Positions 4,556 through 5,134 of a stretch of DNA of 5,134 nucleotides are shown here, piece by piece. The translations under genes were made by a program, and so were the position numbers. Location of the stretch: contig JAICEG010000369.1 of assembly GCA_025924295.1 (NCBI GenBank), forward strand, positions 1 to 5,134, given 5' to 3'. The notes under the pieces were generated by a model, which saw only the letters and a program-made list of their open reading frames with translations, was not told where the DNA came from and ran no database searches. Origin of the DNA: Vicinamibacteria bacterium. Lineage in GTDB: Bacteria; Acidobacteriota; Vicinamibacteria; Vicinamibacterales; UBA2999. Numbering within the stretch: the first letter of the stretch is position 1; every line of letters begins with the position of its first letter.

Positions 4556-5134
4556 ATGAGCGATGAAGCGACGAGCAGGCACATTTCACGTCGGGCGTGG
4601 CTGACGAGCCTCCCGGTGCTCGGTGGGGCGTTGCTGACGGGATGTTCACGCGAGACATTCGTTCCGCCGCGAGTGCGCGGGGGATTGATCGGCGCTGCCG
4701 ATGTGTTGACGATGAGCACCAATCGGGTGCTGCTCTCCGGCCAGCAACTGGCGCGTGAGTATCCGCGAAGTGAAATCGCCGACCCGTTCCCGACCTGGAA
4801 CCAGACCAATCCTCGCAACGAGGAGTATCAGCGCCACGCGTCAGAGGGATTCCGGAACTGGCGCCTGCCGATTACGGGCCTCGTCGGGCGCCCGGGTGAG
4901 CTGTCGCTCGACGAGATCAAGAGCCTTCCTGCCCGCACGCAGATCACCGCCCACGTGTGCGAACAGGGATGGTCGGCGATCGGCGAGTGGACCGGTGTGC
5001 CGCTCCAGCGGGTGCTCGAGACTGTCGGCGGTGCCGCTCCAGGCGCGCGCTACGTCGTGATCGACACCTTCGACAGGTGGTACGAGGCCTACGATCTGTT
5101 CGAGGTGGAGCATCCGCAGACGATCCTGGCGTAC
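4556..5134 (+). CDS. Tat-exported molybdopterin-dependent oxidoreductase, sulfite oxidase-like fold (partial, runs off the right edge)
   Basis: The first 193 codons are present and open to the window end. The N-terminus combines a twin-arginine signal, SRRAWLTSL (11-19, with W where F is usual), with a lipobox LTGC (C30), which predicts a folded, cofactor-loaded protein exported by Tat and then anchored by lipid. After a linker, the oxidoreductase molybdopterin-binding domain (Pfam PF00174 type) begins about residue 100: FRNWRLPITGLVGRPGELSL, then LDEIKSLPARTQITAHVCEQ, GWSAIGEWTGVPLQRVLETV and later YVVIDTFDRWYEAYDLFEVE. C135 in HVCEQGWSAIGEW matches the cysteine that ligates molybdenum in this superfamily, as in YedY/MsrP and sulfite oxidases. 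The substrate is unknown: sulfite, sulfoxide-type and other S- or N-oxide reactions are all possible. It forms a probable operon with the cytochrome b gene. There is no strong ribosome site, only AGG about 10 bases before the ATG. Confidence 0.9.
   Translation, partial: MSDEATSRHISRRAWLTSLPVLGGALLTGCSRETFVPPRVRGGLIGAADVLTMSTNRVLLSGQQLAREYPRSEIADPFPTWNQTNPRNEEYQRHASEGFRNWRLPITGLVGRPGELSLDEIKSLPARTQITAHVCEQGWSAIGEWTGVPLQRVLETVGGAAPGARYVVIDTFDRWYEAYDLFEVEHPQTILAY

Noticed and set aside
1..5134. Search for CRISPR arrays, tandem repeats, insertion sequence ends, tRNA genes and riboswitch-like leaders
   Set aside because: No repeated units, transposase fragments, cloverleaf-type segments or known aptamer cores were seen; intergenic space is small and accounted for.

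Overview
The window is GC-rich, gene-dense bacterial DNA with seven recognisable protein genes, two of them cut by the window edges. Protein style (GreB with an acidic 'SKAFTKE' N-terminal extension, a kinase-type N-acetylglutamate synthase, a DUF4142 protein, an ArsR-SRPBCC pair, a Tat-exported molybdenum enzyme) fits a Gram-negative, largely aerobic soil or water bacterium. A proteobacterium or an acidobacterium both look possible; the sequence alone does not settle this. There are no RNA genes, insertion sequences, CRISPR arrays or tRNA-linked sites. The stretch looks chromosomal.

Left part, all on the minus strand (1-1183): an ArsR-family repressor, an SRPBCC/AHSA1-family protein and the start of an argA-like N-acetylglutamate synthase are read right to left with gaps of 33 and 39 bases, so they may share a transcript. 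The ArsR gene has an AT-rich promoter region (1184-1250) containing a near-perfect palindrome that is a good candidate for its own operator. Just upstream, also on the minus strand (1270-1836), lies a secreted DUF4142 protein.

Centre (1837-1952): a 116-base divergent intergenic region separates the DUF4142 gene from greB and carries two perfect inverted repeats (7 and 9 bp arms).

Right part, all on the plus strand (1953-5134): greB, then only 6 bases later an FAD-dependent aromatic-ring monooxygenase of the salicylate hydroxylase type. After a 30-base gap come a four-helix di-haem cytochrome b561-type membrane protein and, 11 bases further, a Tat-exported, probably lipid-anchored molybdopterin oxidoreductase cut by the window end. 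The last two form a coherent redox module: a molybdenum enzyme outside the inner membrane exchanging electrons with the quinone pool through the cytochrome b.

I found no clear evidence of a wholly new system. The most useful points are the ArsR operator candidate, the inverted repeat in the greB leader, the greB-monooxygenase coupling, and the cytochrome b/molybdoenzyme pair.
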